Of a stretch of DNA of 64,000 nt, positions 15,103-26,423 are shown in pieces (positions within the stretch are counted from its first letter, which is position 1; each line of letters starts with the position of its first letter). The notes beneath the pieces are model-generated. The model saw only the letters and a list, made by a program, of their open reading frames with translations, was not told the DNA's origin and made no database searches. The stretch covers positions 62,001 through 126,000 of the forward strand of contig CAWIUN010000013.1 in NCBI GenBank assembly GCA_963839285.1, given 5' to 3'. The position numbers and the translations under genes were made by a program. The stretch comes from DASSSQ01 sp963839285. GTDB taxonomy: Bacteria; Actinomycetota; Thermoleophilia; Gaiellales; Gaiellaceae.

Positions 15103-17105
15103 GCGCGCCGCCGAGTTGCGCGACCGGCTGAACCGCTGGTCGTACGAGTACCACGTCCTCGACGAGCCGTCCGTGCCCGACGCCGAGTACGACCGTGCCT
15201 ACGACGAGCTGGCGGCGCTCGAGAGCGAGCATCCGGAGCTCGTGACGCCCGACTCGCCGACCCAGCGCGTCGGCGCGCCCCCGTCGGAGAAGTTCGTCAA
15301 GGTGCAGCACCTGACGCCGATGGGGTCGCTCGAGAAGGTCACGACCGACGAGGCGATCGCGAAGTGGGGAGACGACGTGCGTCGGCGGCTCGGCGTTGCT
15401 GCCGAGAGGGGGGACGAGCCCGTCGCCTACGTGATCGAGCCGAAGATCGACGGGCTCGCGATCAACCTGACCTACGCGGACGGCGTGCTCGTCCGAGGCG
15501 CGACCCGCGGCGACGGCGTCCAGGGCGAGGACGTGACCGTCAACCTGCGCACGATCGCCTCGGTGCCGCTGCGGATGCTCGGAGACGACCCGCCCGCGGT
15601 GCTCGAGGTGCGCGGCGAGGTCTACCTGCCGCTCTCGGGGTTCCGTGAGCTGAACGAGCGGCTGGCCGGCTCGAACCAGAAGCTCGCCCCGAACCCGCGC
15701 AACGCAGCCGCCGGGTCGCTGCGCCAGAAGGACTCGTCGATCACCGCCTCGCGCCCGCTCGCGCTGTGGGTCTACGGCGTCGGCGAGCGGGAGGCGCTCG
15801 GGCTCGACACGCACTGGCAGACGCTCCAGCTGGCTGCGCGAGCGCGGCTTCCGGACGAATCCGTTCGCGGAGCGTGTCGAGTCGATCGAGCAGGTGGCGG
15901 AGGCGGTCGGCGCCTGGGAGAGCCGCCGGCGCGAGCTCGACTACGAGATCGACGGGATCGTGATCAAGGTCGACGCCTACGACCAGCAGGAGCGGCTGGG
16001 CGCGCTGCACCAGCGGCCGCGCTGGGCCCGGGCCTTCAAGTGGGCGCCGATGACGGCGACGACCCGGCTGAACCGGATCATGATCCGGGTCGGCAGGACG
16101 GGCGCGCTCAACCCGTGGGCCCTGCTCGAGCCGGTCGAGGTCGGCGGCGTCACCGTCTCCCGGGCGACGCTGCACAACGAGGAGGACATCAACCGCAAGG
16201 GCATCCGCGAGGGCGACGACGTGATCGTCCAGCGCGCCGGCGACGTGATCCCGCAGATCGTCGGCCCCGCGGGCGCGCATCGGCCGGGCACGAGCGAGTT
16301 CCGGATGCCGGAGCGCTGCCCGCTCTGCGAGGCCGAGGTGGTCAAGCCCGAAGGGGAGGTGATGCACCGCTGCCCGAACCGCGCCTGTCCCTCGCGCGGG
16401 CTCGAGACGCTGATCAACTGGGTCACGGCCGCGCTGGACATCGAGGGCGTCGGCGAGCAGTTCGTCCGGCGGCTCTGGGACGAGGGGCTGCTCCGCGCGA
16501 TGCCCGACCTCTACCGTCTGACGGCCGAGCAGCTGCAGGGGCTCGACGGCTGGGCCGAGATCTCGGCGCGCAACGCGGTCGAGGCGATCGCGGCCTCGCG
16601 GGCGCAGCCGTTCTCACGCGTGCTCTTCGGCCTCAACATCCCCGACGTCGGCTGGGTGACGGCGATGAACCTGGCTCGGCACTTCGAGACGGTCGACCGG
16701 CTGCTCGACGCGTCGCAGGAGGAGATCCAGGAGGTCGACGGCATCGGGCCCGACCGCGCGGAGTCGATCGCCGAGTGGTTCTCGGACGAGCAGAACCGCG
16801 CGCTCGTCGCCGAGCTGCGGGAGCTGGGGCTGCGCTTCGAGCTCGGCGAGGAGGAACGAGCGAAGCAGGGCCCGCTGACCGGGTCGACCTACGTGATCAC
16901 GGGCACGCTCGAGCGCTTCTCGCGCGAGGAGGCGAAGCGGCGCCTGGAGGAGCTCGGCGCCAAGGTCGGCGACTCCGTCTCGAAGAAGACGACCGGCGTC
17001 GTCGTCGGCGAGAGCCCCGGCTCGAAAGTGGCGAAGGCGGAGAAGGCGGGGGTGCCGCTCCTGGCCGAGGCCGACCTCGTCGCGCTGCTCGGCCTCGACG
17101 CCTGA
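15089..17105 (+). CDS. ligA: NAD-dependent DNA ligase LigA (apparent frameshift)
   Basis: Seals nicks in DNA using NAD+. The Ia domain has SYEYHVLDEPSVPDAEYD; the adenylated lysine is in VIEPKIDGLAIN; the OB fold contains GRTGALNPWALLEPV. A zinc finger (CPLC...CPNRAC), HhH repeats (PDVGWVTAMNLARHF, VDGIGPDRAESI) and a C-terminal BRCT domain (GSTYVITGTLERFSREEAKRRLEELGAKV) follow. Near 15838 the frame moves by +1; restoring CG to GCTGCGCGAG yields about 672 residues, the usual length. TTG 15089 is chosen as start behind GGAG. Confidence 0.95.
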
Positions 17106-17269
17106 GCGGACGCGCGGCCCGCGCGCGGAGTCCGGCCCGCCCGACGAGTGGCATCGCGGGGACGCGGCCCGGCCGGCGCCGGACGGCGGCGGCACGCGTC
17201 GCACTGCTTTTCACACTTCCGGCACCCGCGGGCAGCAATTCGCCGGGTACCGTTTCATCAGGGGGTCTC

Positions 17270-17297
17270 GGTGCCCCCTTACGGGGCGCAGGGCACC
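17270..17297. terminator. Bidirectional terminator hairpin between ligA and the PBP4 gene
   Basis: GGTGCCC (17270-17276) pairs with GGGCACC (17291-17297), with an inner CCCC-TTAC-GGGG stem. It lies between two convergent genes, so it probably terminates both. The rest of 17106-17349 shows no gene. Confidence 0.6.
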
Positions 17298-17349
17298 GGC
17301 CTCGTCGGCGAGGAGCCGGCAACGATGCGAGGCGGCGCACGCGCAGCAG

Positions 17350-18649
17350 CTACTGGCCGGCGAGCGCCGTCGCGAAGCGGTCCTGCGCGTGCCGCGCCCA
17401 CCAGGTCGAGATCGGGTCGCCGTTCTGGACGACGACGAAGACGAACCGGTGGCGGACGTAGCCGGAGAGGGCCGAGGCGATCGCGGTCGTCCCGGTCTTC
17501 GCGCGCACCGCGCCGAGTGCGGGCCGCGAGTCGAGCCTGCCGGCGAGGGTGCCGCTGCGGCCCGCGACCGGGAGCGCCTCCCAGAGGACGGGGCGGAGCT
17601 CCTCGTCGCCCCAGGCGGTCAGCAGGATCGCCGCCAGCGCCCGCGGGGTCAGCCGGTCGAGCCGCGAGAGGCCCGAGCCGTCCGCGATGCGGACGCCGGC
17701 GAGCGGCACGCCCGCCTCCTTCAGCGTCTCGACGACGACGGCGGCGCCGGCGCCTGTCGTGCCCTTGCCACGGATCTCGGCTCCCAGCGCCTTCAGCACC
17801 TGCTCGGCCGTGAAGTTGTCGCTCTCCTGGTCCATGAAGCGGAGGATCTCCTCGAGCGGCGCCGACTCGACCTGCGCGAGCGCCTCCGCCTCGTCGGGAG
17901 CGGTGCCCCAGGCCGAGCCGCCCGCGACCTCGATCCCGCGCTCCTTCAGCACCTCGGCGAAGAGCGCCGCCGCCGCGCCGGCGGGATCGGGCGTCGTCTG
18001 CTTGTGCCGCCGGGCGCGGTTGACGACGAGGGCAGACAGCGGCGGTGACTCGTCCATGTAGAAGGACGGCTTCCAGCCGGGCGCGGTGCGGCGGCCGTCG
18101 AAGGCCGACTCGTCGGCGAGCAGGCGGCCCGTCGACGCGGCGGATCCCCGCCTCGCGCAGTTGGGCGGCGAGCCTCTTCAGGTCCTTGGTGGTCAGGCTC
18201 GGGTCGCCGTGGCCGCGCAGGTAGAGGTCGCCGACCCAGGTGGCGCCGTCGAGCTCGCCGGTGCCCAGCACCTCGGTGCGGAAGCGGTACGCGGGGCCGA
18301 GGCGGACGAGGGCCGCGAACGAGGTCGCCAGCTTCTCGTTCGACGCGGGCACGAGCGGCCGGTCGGGATTGAGCGAGTAGACGACGGTTCCGGTCTCCAG
18401 GTCGAGCGCGAGCGCCCCCGAGCTCTTCCGCTGCACGTGCGGGACGGCGAGCGCCTCCGCGAGCCTGCGCGAGAGGGCCCGCCGGTCGAAGCGGAGCAGC
18501 GTCTGCGCGCGCGGCTCGGCGCCGACCAGCACGAACGGCCGCTGCCCGACCGCAGCGCCGTCAGGGCGCGCGGCGACGCCCTCGACCGAGCCGAGCGCAG
18601 CGACGATCGCCGCCGCCAGCGCCGGGATCAAGGCTCTCGAACGACTCAC
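17350..18649 (-). CDS. dacB: D-alanyl-D-alanine carboxypeptidase/endopeptidase, PBP4 type (apparent frameshift)
   Basis: Peptidase family S13, which trims or cleaves peptidoglycan peptides outside the membrane. An N-terminal signal sequence (ALIPALAAAIVAALGSVEG) is followed by the three active-site motifs: SNEK (SxxK), SDN in QESDNFTAE and KTG in RAKTGTTAIA. The frame moves by +1 near 18127 between GIRRVDG and LLADESAFDG. Adding one GC at GGCC gives about 433 residues. The large insert between SxxK and SDN is typical of the family. Confidence 0.9.
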
Positions 18650-18761
18650 GCGGCCATCGTGCCGGGGCTCGCTCGCAACGTCAAAAAGATGGGTCCGCGG
18701 CCGGGAGAAGATAGGCCGTGCGGCCCATGTTCGCCGTTTCGCAAACGCGGATACTGGCCCG

Positions 18762-19092
18762 ATGGTCTCACAGGATCTCCCCGAGCTGCTCGAGGCGATC
18801 GAGACGCTGCTGCGCGAGCCGCCCCCGAGCGGGGAGGAGGCCGTCGCCCGGCTCGAGCGGACGCTGACCGACGGCTACGCGCGGGCGCTCGAGCTCGAGG
18901 CCGACCGGCTGCGACTCGAGCGGAGGATCACGGACGCGGCCCGCGCCCTCGCCGAGGGCAAGGAGCAGGTCGGCGCCGCCGAGCTCTCGACCCTCTACGC
19001 CCGGCTCGCCGAGACCGACGAGGACGTGAAGAGGCTGCGCGCCAGGCTCGTCTCGCTGCGGCGGCCAGGCCGACGCCACCCGCGTCGCGTAG
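18762..19092 (+). CDS. Small coiled-coil protein (apparent frameshift)
   Basis: About 110 residues, mostly alpha-helical and charged: LPELLEAIETLLREPPPSGEE, then ARALELEADRLRLERRITDAARALAEG and VKRLRARLVSLRR. No membrane segment or known domain is seen. The frame moves by +1 near 19064; adding GC at GGCC gives QADATRVA and a stop at 19090-19092. It lies alone between two genes on the other strand. The function is unknown. Confidence 0.6.
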
Positions 19093-19238
19093 AGGCTCGC
19101 TGCGCATCGGCCGCGCTGCCGCCGCGGCTGCGGCGCCGGCCCGCGCCGGCGTCCTCACACGCGCGACCAGCAGGCGCCACGGACGCCGGCACGCCCGGCT
19201 GCCTGGCCCCGCCGGGGACGTCAGCGCGCATCGAGCCG

Positions 19239-19922
19239 CTAGACGATCCCGCTGCGCACGGCGTAGACCGCCGCCTGGATCCGGTTCTCGATCTGGAGCT
19301 TCATCAGGATGTTCGAGATGTGGTTCTTGACCGTCTTCGGACTGATGTGCAGCTCGGCGGCGATCAGCGCGTTGTCCTTGCCGTTGGCGATCAGCTTCAG
19401 CACCTCGATCTCGCGGTCGGAGAGCTCGGAGCGGATCGTCTCGGCGTCGATCGCCGAGGGTGTGGCGGCGCGGACGCGCTGGAGCACCTTGCCCGCGATC
19501 GTCGGCGAGATCAGCGACTCGCCGACCGCAGCGGCGCTGATGCCGCGCATCAGCTCCTGGATCGAGGAGTCCTTCAGCAGGTAGCCGCAGGCGCCGGCGA
19601 GGATCGCGTCCATCACGTCCGCGTCCTGGTCGGAGATCGTCAGCACGACGACGCGCGTCAGCGGTGCGACCGAGGTGATCTGCCTGGTCGCCTCGACGCC
19701 GCTGATGCCGGGCATGTTCAGGTCCATGACGACGACGTCCGGCGCGAGCTCGCGCACGAGCCGGATCGCGTCGGCGCCGGTGGCCGACTCGCCGACCACG
19801 TGGACGCCCTGCTCCTCGAGCAGGTTGCGCAGACCCGTCCGGAAGAGGTCGTGATCGTCGACGAGCAGGACGCGCGCCGCCGCGGGCTGCGTCTCGCCGG
19901 TGTTGTCGCGCGCTTCGTCCAC
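19239..19922 (-). CDS. Orphan NarL/LuxR-type response regulator
   Basis: A 227-residue two-domain regulator. The receiver has VLLVDDHDLFRTGL, the phospho-acceptor D in VVVMDLNMPGISG and K in YLLKDSS. The C-terminal LuxR-type HTH reads LSDREIEVLKLIANGKDNALIAAELHISPKTVKNHISNIL. No histidine kinase is adjacent, so the partner must be elsewhere. A TACACT box on the minus strand at 19967-19962 lies about 40 bases upstream. The gene downstream of that promoter region is a cell-wall protein on the same strand. Confidence 0.93.
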   Translation of the reverse strand: MDEARDNTGETQPAAARVLLVDDHDLFRTGLRNLLEEQGVHVVGESATGADAIRLVRELAPDVVVMDLNMPGISGVEATRQITSVAPLTRVVVLTISDQDADVMDAILAGACGYLLKDSSIQELMRGISAAAVGESLISPTIAGKVLQRVRAATPSAIDAETIRSELSDREIEVLKLIANGKDNALIAAELHISPKTVKNHISNILMKLQIENRIQAAVYAVRSGIV

Positions 19923-19968
19923 GGCCTCGGTGCCCCCTTCGTGCCCGCTACGGGCCCGAGGAGTGTAG

Positions 19969-21035
19969 CTAGTGCAGCGTCACGGTCACCGTCCGCCGGC
20001 CCCAGCGATGCGCCTCGGCGAGGCTCGGGAACCAGAGGTCGATCGTCGCTCCGCGGACCGAGCCGCCGACGTCGGCGGCGACTGCCTCGCCGTACCCCGG
20101 GACGGTCATCCGCGTCCCGAGCGGGATCACGGACGGATCGACGGCGACGACGCCCCAGCCGACGGGCAGTCCCGTCGCCGTCACGCCGGGCAGCACGTAG
20201 CCCGTCGAGGCGACCGTCAGCGTCCGCTCGCCGTCGGCCGGGGCCTCGTCGACCGGGCTCGCGTCGGTCTGCGGCGAGGCGTCCGTCTGCCGCCGGACTG
20301 CGAGGCTCGGGCTCGGCCGGCGTCGCGGCGACGACCACCTGCGGCGCCTGCTCGAGCGTCTGCGCTTTCGCCTGCGCGGCACGGGCCCGGGCCTGCAGGC
20401 GGCCGATCGCCGCCCTGGTCAGCCGCCGTTCCGAGGCGAGCGTGGAGATGTAGGCGACGCGCGCCGATCGGGCGTCGGCCAGGGACGGTCGCCGTCGTGC
20501 GCGCCGAGGCCGAGAGCGCGGCGAGCCTCGCGCGGCGCTCCTGCAGCTGCCGTCGCAGGGCCGTCAGGTCGGCGCGGGCGCCGCGGAGGGCGCGGAGCAC
20601 CTTCCGGTCGCCGCTCGCGATGCGGTCGATGTTCTCGAGCCCGGTCAGGGCGGCGTCGACCGAGCCCGAGCCGAGCACGATCGCGAGCGGGTCGACCTCG
20701 CCCTGCTCGTAGAGCGCGCGGAGCCGCTCGGCCAGCCGCCGCTGCGTGATCCGGACGCCCCGGCGCGCCACCCGCAGCTGCTCGCCGACGACGGCCTGCT
20801 CGTGCCGGAGCTCTCCCGTCTTCCGGTCGAGCGCGGTCAGCCGGGACTGTGCCCGCGCGAGCTTCGTCTCGAGCGCGTAGAGGTCGAGCACGGCGGCTCT
20901 CGACCGGGACGCGAGCGCCTGGTCGCGGTCGCGCAGCGCCCGCTCGCGCTGCGACGGGGAGCCTGCGCCGACCGCCGCCGGGACGACGACGGCGGCGACG
21001 GCGAGGAGTGCGAGCGCGGCCGAGCGCGGCCGCAC
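19969..21035 (-). CDS. Exported coiled-coil protein with C-terminal 3D domain (two apparent frameshifts)
   Basis: The N-terminus is a signal sequence (ALALLAVAAVVVPAAVGAG); GTG 21035 is chosen because it gives a compact signal peptide. A long coiled coil follows (ALETKLARAQSRLTALDRKTGELRH...), like the PcsB/FtsX-binding region of cell-wall hydrolases. The C-terminal 3D domain reads PLGTRMTVPGYGEAVAADVGG and IDLWF, related to lytic transglycosylase double-psi barrels. Frame moves of +1 near 20490 and 20316 are each repaired by one CG/GC, giving about 356 residues. It diverges from the NlpC/P60 gene, whose coiled coil is similar. Confidence 0.8.
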
Positions 21036-21163
21036 GAGATGCCTGGCCTGCCGGGGCACGGGGCGGGACCGTACCAGGTCCCAGGCCGGAGAGCCGCGGG
21101 CTTGTGCGGGAGCTTGTGACAAAGGTTTGCGCATGTTTGCGGGAAAACTCGCATAGGTGTCTG

Positions 21164-21192
21164 TTGCCGATGTCCGGGATCGCTGATAGCCT
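21164..21192 (+). promoter_or_regulatory. Promoter of the NlpC/P60 gene
   Basis: TTGCCG (21164-21169), a 17-base spacer and TAGCCT (21187-21192) form a good sigma-A-type promoter. Transcription from here would give a leader of roughly 60-90 bases containing the structure at 21225-21281. Confidence 0.55.
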
Positions 21193-21224
21193 CCTGAACC
21201 CGTGACGTACCGGCCCCTCCCGGT

Positions 21225-21281
21225 GCGCCTGTCGCGGCCCCGAGCAGGGGGTCGTCATTAGTCTCAGGAGACGACAGGCGC
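21225..21281 (+). promoter_or_regulatory. Structured 5' region of the NlpC/P60 gene
   Basis: GCGCCTGTCG (21225-21234) pairs perfectly with CGACAGGCGC (21272-21281). Inside, GCCCC can pair with GGGGG around GAGCA, hiding an AGGGGG that could serve as Shine-Dalgarno. An in-frame ATT at 21257 lies in the loop. The fold would mask translation signals. I see no match to the c-di-AMP (ydaO) riboswitch that often precedes such genes. Confidence 0.5.
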
Positions 21282-21286
21282 CGTTC

Positions 21287-22369
21287 GTGTTGTTCGGGTT
21301 CACTGCGGCTCTCCTCGCTGCGGTGCCCGCGATCGCCGACCCCTCGGTTCAGCGGAAGCAGGCCGAGGCGCAGTCGGTGCTCGCCCAGATCCAGCAGCTC
21401 GACTCCCGCATGGGCAAGGCGGTCGAGTCGTACAACCTGGCCAACGTCAGGCTGCAGAAGATCCGCGCCGACCTGCAGGAGAACGCGCACGAGCTGACCG
21501 TCGCGCGCTCGAACCTGAAGGTCGGGCAAGAGCGGATCGCGCGCCGCGTGGTCGAGCTCTACACGAACGGCGGCGACGGCGGCACGGTCGAGGTGATCCT
21601 CGGCGCCCAGAATCTCGACGACCTGGTGACGCGGCTCGACACGGCCGATCGCGTCTCCAGCCTGGACTCGCAGGTCGTCAAGGAAGTCCGGTCGTTCCGG
21701 CTGGCGACGCAGAAGCACGCCCGCCTGCTGCACGAGGCGCGCGCGGCGCAGGTGCGGGTCGTCGCCGAGCGCGCCCGCGAGAAGGCGGCCGTCGAGGCGC
21801 AGCTCTCGCAGCGGCAGCGGCTCCTCTCGTCGATCAAGGGCGAGATCGCCCGGCTCCAGGCCGCCGAGCGGGCCCGCCAGCTGCAGCTGGCACGGCAGGC
21901 GCAGGCCCGGCTGCAGGCGCTGCACGCGGCCCGCCAGGCGACCGGCAACGAGCCGCTCCTCGGCGTCTCGGCCGACGAGAACGGCGGCCCGACCGGCGAG
22001 ACGAGCCCGCCGCCGGCGCAGTACGGCGGCGTCGTCGGCGTCGCGATGCGGTACCTCGGCGTCCCGTACGTCTGGGGCGGCGCGAGCCCCGGCGGCTTCG
22101 ACTGCTCCGGTCTCGTCTCGTACGCCTTCAGCCAGGTCGGCGTCTCCCTGCCGCACTCGAGCTACGCGCTCTGGAACGTGGGCTCGGCGGTCTCACGCGA
22201 CCAGCTCGAGCCAGGCGACCTCGTCTTCTTCGACGGCCTCGGCCACGTCGGCATCTACATCGGCGGCGGCCAGTTCGTCCACGCGCCGCACACCGGCGAC
22301 GTCGTCAAGATCTCGAGCCTCGGCGAGTCGTGGTACGCCTCGACGTACGTCGGCGCGCGTCGCGTCTGA
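21287..22369 (+). CDS. NlpC/P60 peptidoglycan endopeptidase with coiled coil
   Basis: A secreted cell-wall hydrolase. A hydrophobic signal segment (LFGFTAALLAAVPAIA) and a long coiled coil (about residues 25-200) precede an NlpC/P60 domain with catalytic Cys in GGFDCSGLVSYAF and His in GHVGIYIGGG and VHAPHTG. GTG 21287 gives 360 residues but an unusually uncharged signal start. An in-frame ATT at 21257, behind AGGGGG, would add SLRRRQAPFV and make a textbook signal peptide. The divergent neighbour has a similar coiled coil, so both probably act on septal or lateral wall peptidoglycan. Confidence 0.9.
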   Translation: MLFGFTAALLAAVPAIADPSVQRKQAEAQSVLAQIQQLDSRMGKAVESYNLANVRLQKIRADLQENAHELTVARSNLKVGQERIARRVVELYTNGGDGGTVEVILGAQNLDDLVTRLDTADRVSSLDSQVVKEVRSFRLATQKHARLLHEARAAQVRVVAERAREKAAVEAQLSQRQRLLSSIKGEIARLQAAERARQLQLARQAQARLQALHAARQATGNEPLLGVSADENGGPTGETSPPPAQYGGVVGVAMRYLGVPYVWGGASPGGFDCSGLVSYAFSQVGVSLPHSSYALWNVGSAVSRDQLEPGDLVFFDGLGHVGIYIGGGQFVHAPHTGDVVKISSLGESWYASTYVGARRV

Positions 22370-22467
22370 GCTCGCACGGCGCCGCGACCGGCGTGAGCTC
22401 GCCGTTGTGCGGCCGGGCGCCGCGCCTGGGGCGGCAGCCGCGGCCACGGCCAGCTGCGCATCGAGTC

Positions 22468-24271
<1,804 letters not shown>

Positions 24272-24338
24272 TTCCCAGCTCAAGCTTACTTTCAGCGGGA
24301 GGGAATCCGCGCTCGCCGTTGAACCTGACCGGTCCCTC

Positions 24339-24344
24339 TAGACT
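24339..24344 (+). promoter_or_regulatory. -10 box (TAGACT) of ku
   Basis: TAGACT ends eight bases before the ATG at 24353 and supports that start over the in-frame TTG nine bases upstream. Confidence 0.45.
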
Positions 24345-24352
24345 TGGTGGTC

Positions 24353-25228
24353 ATGCGCACGACCTGGAACGGATCGATCAGCTTCGGCCTCGTCAACATC
24401 CCCGTCGGCCTCGCGCCGGCGACGAAGCCGGCTGCCCGGCAGTCGGACGTCTCCTTCCGCCAGCTTCACCGCGAGTGCGGCACGCCGATCCGGCAGAAGA
24501 AGTGGTGCCCGCTCCACGACCGCGAGGTCGGGCCCGACGAGATCGTCCGCGGCTGGGAGGTCGCGAAGGGCGAGTTCGTGATGATCGAGGACGCCGACCT
24601 CGAGGCGATCGAGCGCCAGGACACGTCTCGCTCGATCGAGATCACCGCCTTCGTCGACGCCGAGCAGGTCGACCCGATCTACTTCGACCGCACCTACTTC
24701 CTGGCGCCCGCGGCGAACGTCGCCGCGCGGCGGCCGTACGTGCTGCTCCTGACCGCGATGCGCGAGACCGGCCGCGCGGCGCTCGGGCGGTTCGTCCTCG
24801 CCGGGAAGGAGAAGCTGGTGCTGATCCGCGCCCGGGGCGAGGCGCTCGCACTCGAGACGCTCTTCCTGCACGAGGACGTCTACTCGCAGGCCGAGATCGA
24901 GGAGGCCGTCGAGGACACCGACGTCAAGAAGGCCGAGCTCGGGCTCGCCCAGCAGGTGATCGAGAGCCTGGCCGCCGAGTTCGACCCGACGACGCTGGCG
25001 AGCGACTACCGACGCGACCTGCGCGCGCTGCTCGAGGCGAAGCTGGCCGGCGCCGAGATCGCCCGCCCGGAGCCGGTCGCCGAGGACGCGCCCGCCGTCG
25101 ACCTGATGGAGGCGCTCCGCGCCAGCGTCGCGGCGGCGAAGGAGCGCGCGGACGGGCCCGAGCAGCCGAAAGCCGCCCCGAAGAGCGGCTCTCGTTCGCG
25201 ACGCGCTCCTGCGAGGAAGAGCGCGTGA
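24353..25228 (+). CDS. ku: Ku protein, non-homologous end joining
   Basis: Bacterial Ku binds double-strand DNA ends as a homodimer ring and recruits LigD. The protein of about 291 residues begins MRTTWNGSISFGLVNIPV, the family hallmark. The beta-barrel core includes FRQLHRECGTPIRQKKWCPLHDREV and FVDAEQVDPIYFDRTYFLAP. The C-terminal tail is lysine/arginine-rich (SGSRSRRAPARKSA), as in long Ku forms that bind DNA more stably. No ligD is present in the window. Confidence 0.95.
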   Translation: MRTTWNGSISFGLVNIPVGLAPATKPAARQSDVSFRQLHRECGTPIRQKKWCPLHDREVGPDEIVRGWEVAKGEFVMIEDADLEAIERQDTSRSIEITAFVDAEQVDPIYFDRTYFLAPAANVAARRPYVLLLTAMRETGRAALGRFVLAGKEKLVLIRARGEALALETLFLHEDVYSQAEIEEAVEDTDVKKAELGLAQQVIESLAAEFDPTTLASDYRRDLRALLEAKLAGAEIARPEPVAEDAPAVDLMEALRASVAAAKERADGPEQPKAAPKSGSRSRRAPARKSA

Positions 25229-25244
25229 CCGCGTCCGCAGCCTC

Positions 25245-25415
25245 CTAGTGGGCCTGCGGCATGGCGCTCAGCGCCTGGAGCTGCGCCTGGAACAGCGTCT
25301 TGTCGATCTTGCCCTGGTAGATCGGCACGCTCTCCTGCAGGCAGACCCGGATGATCTCGTCGCGTTCGACGCCGAGTTCCTCCGACAGCTCCTCGGGCGT
25401 GAGGTGATTTGCCAT
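25245..25415 (-). CDS. Small helix-turn-helix-like protein (56 aa)
   Basis: MANHLTPEELSEELGVERDEIIRV opens this short protein. The spacing resembles a helix-turn-helix, followed by an amphipathic helix (KIDKTLFQAQLQAL). The function is unknown; a small DNA-binding or anti-activator role is a guess. Strong Shine-Dalgarno AAGGAAGGAG precedes the ATG at 25415. The gene lies behind a structured leader that ends in an intrinsic terminator only about 27 bases before the start codon. Confidence 0.75.
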   Translation of the reverse strand: MANHLTPEELSEELGVERDEIIRVCLQESVPIYQGKIDKTLFQAQLQALSAMPQAH

Positions 25416-25441
25416 GTCGCTCCTTCCTTGCTCCGTCCAGG

Positions 25442-25545
25442 CAAAGAAAAAGCCCGCCGCGCATGTCGCGCCGACGGGCTAGCTCGCCTGCTCCCTGATG
25501 TCGAGGGCGGGAATCACTCCCGCTGTCCTCCAAGATCGGTCATCA
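25442..25545 (-). ncRNA. Structured leader or small RNA with intrinsic terminator
   Basis: Read on the minus strand, nested pairings build one stem: TGATG/CATCA (25545-25541 with 25500-25496), GAGG/CCTC, and GCGGGA/TCCCGC around GTGAT (25523-25507). It is followed by a second hairpin AGCCCG...CGGGCT (25480-25451) and TTTTTCTTT (25450-25442). The second hairpin is a classic terminator and precedes the small HTH gene, so this may be an attenuated leader or a free-standing small RNA. It matches no riboswitch class I can recall. Confidence 0.6.
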
Positions 25546-25564
25546 CTCACAAGGATACTCCCGC

Positions 25565-26419
25565 GTGCTGACGGAATCAAAACCGGAGCTGGACGGGTTC
25601 GTCTGGCGGAGGCTGGACGTCCGGGCGGCGCGGCTGCGCTACGCGATCGGAGGCGACGGACCGCCGCTCGTGCTCGTCCACGGCTTCGCCGGCGCTGCCG
25701 TCAACTTCGCCGTGCTCGGGCCGCTCCTGGCGCGCAGGCACCGGGTGCTGATCCCCGATCTGCCCGGCCACGGCGGCTCGGAGCCGCTTGCCGCCGTCAC
25801 CAGCCTCGCGGGCTTCGCCGACCGTGTCGCGGCCGTGCTCGACCACGAGCGAGCCGGTCCGGCGCCCGTCGTCGGCCACTCGATGGGTGCGGTCGTCGCC
25901 CTGCGGCTGGCGGCCCGCCGTCCCGAGCTCGTCCGCGGGCTCGTGCTCGCCGCCGCCGCGGGAATCAGCACCTCGAGCCGCATCTCCGAGATCTTCCTCG
26001 CCGCCGCCTCGACGCTGCAGCCCGGTCGCCGGGTCGCGCGCTGGCGCCGCCGGATCGCGCGCAGCCCGCGGCTGCGCGCGCTGACCTTCGACGGGATCAG
26101 CACCTCGGACGCCGCGGCGATGTCCGAGACGGCCGCGCTCGGCTTCCTCGGCGGCTCGCGCGAGTACACCGAGATCTGGAGCCCCGGGCGCGCGCTCGCG
26201 CGCGAGGACGTCCGCCTCGACCTCGAGCTCGTCCGCTGCCCGGTACTCGTCCTCGCCGGGGCGCGCGACCGGCAGGTGCCGGTGGACGACGCGTTCGAGT
26301 ACGCGCGCAGGCTGGGAGCGCCGCTGCGCGTGATCGCCGATTGCGGACACCTGCTCGTCGGCGAGCGCCCCGACGCGTGCGCGGACGCGATCGAGCGATT
26401 CGTCGCTGCAGCCGGCTAG
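25565..26419 (+). CDS. Alpha/beta-fold hydrolase
   Basis: A 284-residue single-domain alpha/beta hydrolase. Oxyanion region LVLVHGFAGAAVNF, nucleophile elbow VVGHSMGAVVAL with the catalytic Ser, acidic residue in VLAGARDRQVPVDDA and His in DCGHLLVGERP are in the canonical order. A helical cap spans about residues 140-210. The substrate is unknown. The start is GTG 25565, directly behind the divergent structured leader. Confidence 0.88.
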   Translation: MLTESKPELDGFVWRRLDVRAARLRYAIGGDGPPLVLVHGFAGAAVNFAVLGPLLARRHRVLIPDLPGHGGSEPLAAVTSLAGFADRVAAVLDHERAGPAPVVGHSMGAVVALRLAARRPELVRGLVLAAAAGISTSSRISEIFLAAASTLQPGRRVARWRRRIARSPRLRALTFDGISTSDAAAMSETAALGFLGGSREYTEIWSPGRALAREDVRLDLELVRCPVLVLAGARDRQVPVDDAFEYARRLGAPLRVIADCGHLLVGERPDACADAIERFVAAAG

Positions 26420-26423
26420 CGCC

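Noticed and set aside
21090..21290. A c-di-AMP (ydaO) riboswitch upstream of the NlpC/P60 gene.
   Set aside because: I looked for the conserved purine-rich core expected of that class and did not see it. Only a local hairpin is supported.
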